Assembly (NCBI GenBank): GCA_964390645.1 | Contig: CAYMLL010000178.1 | Span: forward strand, 1 to 15,745 | From: CAYMLL01 sp964390645 | GTDB lineage: Bacteria > Planctomycetota > UBA8108 | Direction: 5' to 3' | DNA length: 15,745 bases | Shown here: one piece after another, positions 12,527-15,745 of the stretch | How the letters are laid out: the number at the start of each line of letters is the position of its first letter | How positions within the stretch are numbered: the stretch's first letter is position 1 | The notes under the pieces: model-generated | The model's database searches: none | What the model was told of the DNA's origin: nothing | The model's input: only the letters and a program-made list of their open reading frames with translations | Made by a program: the position numbers and the translations under genes

Positions 12527-15475
12527 ATGTACAAGCGCACGCGCTGGGGCTGGGTTTTCCTCACGCTCTTCGTCGGGCTCTGCTGCTGGATGCTGAGCGA
12601 TCCCAAGAGGTTCAACCTCGGCATCGATCTTCAGGGCGGCACCGAGCTGAGCTACCAGCTCGACCTCACGCACATCGTCGAGAATCCGGAAGACGTCGCC
12701 AACGAGGTCAAGGACATCATCTCGCGGCGACTCGACCTCTACGGCCTCAAGGAGATCCGCATCGCGGTCGAGGGGCAGAACCGTCTCGTGGTGACGATTC
12801 CCGGCGGTGATGCCGAGTCGACCGACTTCATCAAGCAGCAGATCGAGAAGGCCGGGAATCTGCGGCTGCAGCTCGTGGAAACGTCGAACGCGCCGCAGAG
12901 CGACGTCGACCGCTACTCGAAGGAGGAGGCCGACTACCTCGCCAGGCACGCCCGCTACGTCGAGAGCTACCGCGCGTGGAAGGCTCGCGTGGACGCGGAT
13001 TCGAGCCTTACCGAGAAGGCCCCCGCGGAGCCGCCGCCGCCGGAGCTCATCTACCGGCAGCGCTGGGATCGCAAGGCTCCCGACGGCACCCTGTCGGAGG
13101 AGCCGGAGGCACGCGAGGCGTTGATTCTCGTCAACCGCCCCGAGTCCGTGATCGAGGGCCGCCTGATCGAGTCAGCCGGCGCGACCTTCGACCAGAACGG
13201 CCGCAACGCGGTCGCGTTCACCATGCGCGGAGAGGGTGGCACCAAGCTCGGCGAGCTGACCGACGCGCACCAGGGCGATCGCCTGGCGATCGTCCTGGAC
13301 GAGCAGGTGATCAGCGCCCCGAACATCCAGAGCCGCATCACGACGAACGGTATCATCACCGGTCAATTCACCTCGCAGGAGGTGAACGGCCTCGTGACCA
13401 TCCTCAAGGGCGGCAGCCTGCCGACGAAGCCGAAAATCCTGTCGGAGAACACGGTCGGATCCGTGTTCGGTCAGGCCTCGATCGAGGCGGGTTTCGTCGC
13501 GGTGATGATCGGGCTCATCGGGGTCATGCTGACCATCTCGGTCTACTATCTCTTCGGCGGTCTGGTCGCGAACTTCGCGCTGATCTTCAACGTCGTCGTG
13601 GTGCTCTCCTACGTCGTCTGCTTCCGTCAGACCCTGACGCTGCCGGGAATCGCGGGCATCTTGTTGACGATCGGAATGTCAGTCGACGCGAACATCCTGA
13701 TCTTCGAGCGCGTCCGTGAGGAGCGCAAGCGCGGCAAGTCGCTGATGCAGGCGCTGTCGACCGGTTACCAGCGCGCGTTCTCGGTCATCTTCGACGCCAA
13801 CCTGACGACCGCCATCACCGGCGTCGTGCTCTTCAACTTCGGCACCGGGCCCGTCAAGGGCTTCGCGGTGACGCTGATCGCCGGGATCCTGATCTCGTTC
13901 GTCTCGGCGCTCTTTGTCACGCGCCTGATTCTCTCCACCGCGCTCAACCTCGGCATGCTCAAGAAGCTGAAGATGCTCGAGGCCTTCGACACGCCGAAAA
14001 TCACCTTCTCGAGGATCCAGAAGCCCTTCCTGGTCCTGTCGGTGTTCGTCGTCATCGGCACCTGGGCGCTGGTGCTCCCGCGGGGCAAGGAGAACTACGG
14101 CATCGCCTTCACCGGTGGCGCCCGCATCGGCGTCACGCTCAGCAAGACCTGGGNNNNNNNNNNATCGGAAGATGTAGCGGACCCCAGGGCTTTTGTGGTG
14201 GATCTCATCAAGCGGCTCGAGAGCGAGAAGCCCGAGCTCTTCCGCGACTGGAGTCTCCAGGAAGTCCAGGTCGAGGGTCAGGATGGCCGCAACTTCGTGC
14301 TGCTGACCCGCGCCGGCGAGGCCTCGGAGTCCGGCGAGGCCTCGGAGTCCGGCGAGGAGGGCTCGGGCGAGGAGACCGCGGAGGCGCAGTCGGGCGCTTC
14401 GACGGGAGAGCCGGACGCGGAGGCTGCCCAGCGGGTGCGGGCCGCGCTCGAGGCGGAGATCGAGAAGATCGGCTACCTGCTGCCCCCACCGTTCGGTGCC
14501 CCCGTCTGGACCGAAGAGGTGGGTGGGGAGTCGCTCGCGCTCTCCGTCAACATCGTCACGTCGGATGACTACGTGACCGTCTCGGGGGGAGACCTGGAGA
14601 CGCTTCTCAACGGGTTCCTGGAGGACGATCCGGCCCTGACCGAGGACCCCGTGCTCGGCGTCCCGGCGATCCGCGTCCGGCCGGGCGGGGTGACGCTCGT
14701 GCAGGCTGCCACCGACGAGCGCCCGGTGACGACCTACAGGGTCGCCATGACGCCCTTCACTCCGTCGCTGGTCGCCACGACCGACAAGGCGGCGCCGACG
14801 AAGGAGCAGCTGGAGAACACGCTGCGCAAGGCTTTTCGAGACGACGGCGTCAAGTCGAAGTGCGTGCTGTCCGACCCCTTCCCGACCGTCTCTACGGTGG
14901 GTCCGGTGGTGGCGCGAAACCTGCAGGGGAAGGCGCTGGTCGCGTTCTTCATCTCGATCCTCGGCATCATCTTCTACGTGTCGCTGCGCTTCGAGTTCAA
15001 CTTCGGCCTCGCGGCCATCGCCGCGCTGGTGCACGACGTCCTGATCACGATCGGCATCCTGGCGTTGACGGACCACTTTGCCGGCGGCTTTCTGGCTCTG
15101 AAGATCAACCTGCCGGAGGTGGCCGCCCTGCTGACCATCGTCGGCTACTCGATCAACGACACGATCGTCGTCTTCGACCGCATCCGCGAGAATCTCCGGA
15201 TCTACGGCCGCAAGAAGATGACCTTTCGCGACTGCGTCGACCTCAGCATCAACCAGACGCTGAGCCGTACGCTGTGGACGTCCGTGACGACTCTGCTGAC
15301 GGTCTGCTCGCTGCTCTTCCTCGGCGGTGAGGCGGTGCGAGGTTTCGCGTTCACGTTCCTGGTCGGCCTCACCGCGGGAACCTACTCCTCGGTGTTCATC
15401 GCCAGTCCCGTCCTGCTGCTCCTCAACGACCGCGCGATGCGCCGTCGGGAGGAGATGGCGACCCAGACCGCCTGA
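12527..15475 (+). CDS. secDF: Protein translocase SecDF, single-chain, with large SecF insert
   Basis: About 982 residues counting the gap as placeholder. SecDF uses proton motive force to pull exported proteins off SecYEG. SecD half: TM1 at residues 8-24, FNLGIDLQGGTELSYQL (P1 base), RLDLYGLKEIRIAVEG, a charged P1 insert (about 130-200), IAIV-type DRLAIVLDEQVISAPNI, then GQASIEAG and GMSVDANILIFERVREE (383-399) with the proton-path Asp. SecF half from about 491: FLVLSVFVVIGTWALVL, YGIAFTGGARI, and VGYSINDTIVVFDRIREN (872-889). The region between SecF TM1 and TM2 is some 300 residues, far longer than usual, with an acidic Gly/Glu/Ser linker (597-615). The ATG at 12527 follows AAAGGA at 12515-12520. 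A 10-N gap cuts the SecF periplasmic part but the frame agrees on both sides. Confidence 0.95.
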   Translation: MYKRTRWGWVFLTLFVGLCCWMLSDPKRFNLGIDLQGGTELSYQLDLTHIVENPEDVANEVKDIISRRLDLYGLKEIRIAVEGQNRLVVTIPGGDAESTDFIKQQIEKAGNLRLQLVETSNAPQSDVDRYSKEEADYLARHARYVESYRAWKARVDADSSLTEKAPAEPPPPELIYRQRWDRKAPDGTLSEEPEAREALILVNRPESVIEGRLIESAGATFDQNGRNAVAFTMRGEGGTKLGELTDAHQGDRLAIVLDEQVISAPNIQSRITTNGIITGQFTSQEVNGLVTILKGGSLPTKPKILSENTVGSVFGQASIEAGFVAVMIGLIGVMLTISVYYLFGGLVANFALIFNVVVVLSYVVCFRQTLTLPGIAGILLTIGMSVDANILIFERVREERKRGKSLMQALSTGYQRAFSVIFDANLTTAITGVVLFNFGTGPVKGFAVTLIAGILISFVSALFVTRLILSTALNLGMLKKLKMLEAFDTPKITFSRIQKPFLVLSVFVVIGTWALVLPRGKENYGIAFTGGARIGVTLSKTWXXXXSEDVADPRAFVVDLIKRLESEKPELFRDWSLQEVQVEGQDGRNFVLLTRAGEASESGEASESGEEGSGEETAEAQSGASTGEPDAEAAQRVRAALEAEIEKIGYLLPPPFGAPVWTEEVGGESLALSVNIVTSDDYVTVSGGDLETLLNGFLEDDPALTEDPVLGVPAIRVRPGGVTLVQAATDERPVTTYRVAMTPFTPSLVATTDKAAPTKEQLENTLRKAFRDDGVKSKCVLSDPFPTVSTVGPVVARNLQGKALVAFFISILGIIFYVSLRFEFNFGLAAIAALVHDVLITIGILALTDHFAGGFLALKINLPEVAALLTIVGYSINDTIVVFDRIRENLRIYGRKKMTFRDCVDLSINQTLSRTLWTSVTTLLTVCSLLFLGGEAVRGFAFTFLVGLTAGTYSSVFIASPVLLLLNDRAMRRREEMATQTA
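14154..14163. other. Assembly gap (10 N) inside secDF
   Basis: A scaffold gap of unknown true length. The frames on both sides agree with ten bases, which may be chance. The right edge starts ATCGGAAGA, identical to nine bases of the common Illumina adapter, so a few bases after the gap may be adapter residue. Confidence 0.9.
14315..14350 (+). repeat. 18-bp tandem repeat in the SecF insert
   Basis: GGCGAGGCCTCGGAGTCC occurs twice in tandem (14315-14332, 14333-14350) and a third copy begins with GGCGAG. It encodes GEASES twice in the acidic linker. The unit is in frame, so expansion would only lengthen the linker. Confidence 0.9.
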
Positions 15476-15534
15476 CCCGGGCCCGAGGGGTTCCCGCCCG
15501 AATCCGGGTGGGGGCCGTACCCGCTCTCGAGTCG

Positions 15535-15575
15535 AGGCCCGGTCGGAGTTTCTCGCAGAAACCTCGGCCGGGCCT
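15535..15575. terminator. Long hairpin after secDF, touching the next promoter
   Basis: AGGCCCGG (15535-15542) pairs with CCGGGCCT (15568-15575). The stem continues through a G-U pair and two single-base bulges to TTTCT (15549-15553) with AGAAA (15557-15561) around a CGC loop. It is a strong structure about 60 bp after the secDF stop but has no U-tract. A weaker stem (CCCGCCCG with CGGGTGGG, about 15493-15511) precedes it. It is a likely transcription end for secDF, possibly Rho-assisted. Confidence 0.5.
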
Positions 15576-15603
15576 TGACGCTTTCCGTGTCGATCGCTTA
15601 GAG
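15575..15603 (+). promoter_or_regulatory. Promoter of the last, partial gene
   Basis: TTGACG (15575-15580), a 17-bp spacer and TTAGAG (15598-15603). Its first base is the last base of the hairpin at 15535-15575, so that structure in DNA form would cover the -35 box. The leader to the ATG at 15698 is about 88 nt and holds no obvious riboswitch. Confidence 0.6.
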
Positions 15604-15697
15604 TCCCTGCGGAGCACGTTCCGGCCCCTCAGAGGAGTTCCAGGGGTCCCCGCGGAACGGGTTCTGGTGAAGAAGAAGAGAAGTTCGGAGGGAAAGC

Positions 15698-15745
15698 ATG
15701 GCTAACAGCACCAAGATTGCCATCGTGGCGCTGATGATTCTTCTT
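15698..15745 (+). CDS. Start of a membrane or secreted protein, cut by the window end
   Basis: The ATG at 15698 follows a strong SD site, GGAGGG (15687-15692), at 5-nt spacing. The 16 visible residues, MANSTKIAIVALMILL, form a short polar start followed by a hydrophobic stretch, so this is an N-terminal membrane anchor or signal peptide. Nothing more can be said of the family. Its own promoter and the hairpin upstream make it a separate unit from secDF. Confidence 0.7.
   Translation, partial: MANSTKIAIVALMILL

Overview
The window is GC-rich bacterial DNA. It looks like an assembled metagenome scaffold: there are three runs of exactly ten N (2724-2733, 5770-5779, 14154-14163), a poly-G artefact after the first, and a probable chimeric join near position 140. 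Gene density is high, with SD-led ATG/GTG starts and sigma70-like promoters. The combination of a one-piece SecDF with a large SecF insert, a Gly-rich YajC and a NADH-dehydrogenase-like/SelD fusion would fit an uncultured Planctomycetota-like lineage. That placement is inference and other phyla are possible.

Layout. (1) 1-718: a stub of a SpoIIE-type PP2C phosphatase runs directly into the C-terminal NAD-binding (TrkA-N/RCK) part of a cation/proton antiporter-like protein; neither gene is complete. (2) 882-1682: an unrecognised protein ending in a CCxxC motif. (3) 1865-4347: a promoter with an operator-like palindrome, then an FAD-dependent oxidoreductase/selenophosphate synthetase (SelD) fusion. 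It looks broken by a gap, but the sequence flanking the gap is duplicated and the reading frame closes perfectly when the duplicate is merged. (4) 4402-4863, minus strand: a secreted coiled-coil protein. (5) 5251-5769, minus strand: tRNA-Lys(CTT) with its own promoter and terminator, then an orphan 3' half of a tRNA-Arg(TCG) with its terminator. The orphan half adjoins an AT-richer segment with two pairs of direct repeats at 11-bp period and a possible protein tail running into a gap. This is best read as one end of an integrated element at a tRNA attachment site. (6) 5898-7643: a FlgN-like helical protein, an MDP-1-type HAD phosphatase and a 49-aa membrane protein that may be translated from a leaderless mRNA. 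(7) 7682-15475: ruvB, a SpoIID/LytB-domain lipoprotein, tgt, yajC, a small exported protein and secDF. (8) 15535-15745: a hairpin, a strong promoter and the first 16 codons of another membrane or secreted protein.

The ruvB-spoIID-tgt-yajC-secDF block is a variant of the widely conserved ruvAB-queA-tgt-yajC-secD-secF neighbourhood. It joins Holliday-junction branch migration, peptidoglycan remodelling, queuosine tRNA modification and Sec protein export; ruvA and queA are absent from their usual places. The most unusual parts are the split tRNA-Arg with the helically phased repeats, the SelD fusion with its operator-like control region, and several hairpins placed exactly against start codons or promoter boxes. 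I found no CRISPR array, complete insertion sequence, rRNA or obvious defence system.
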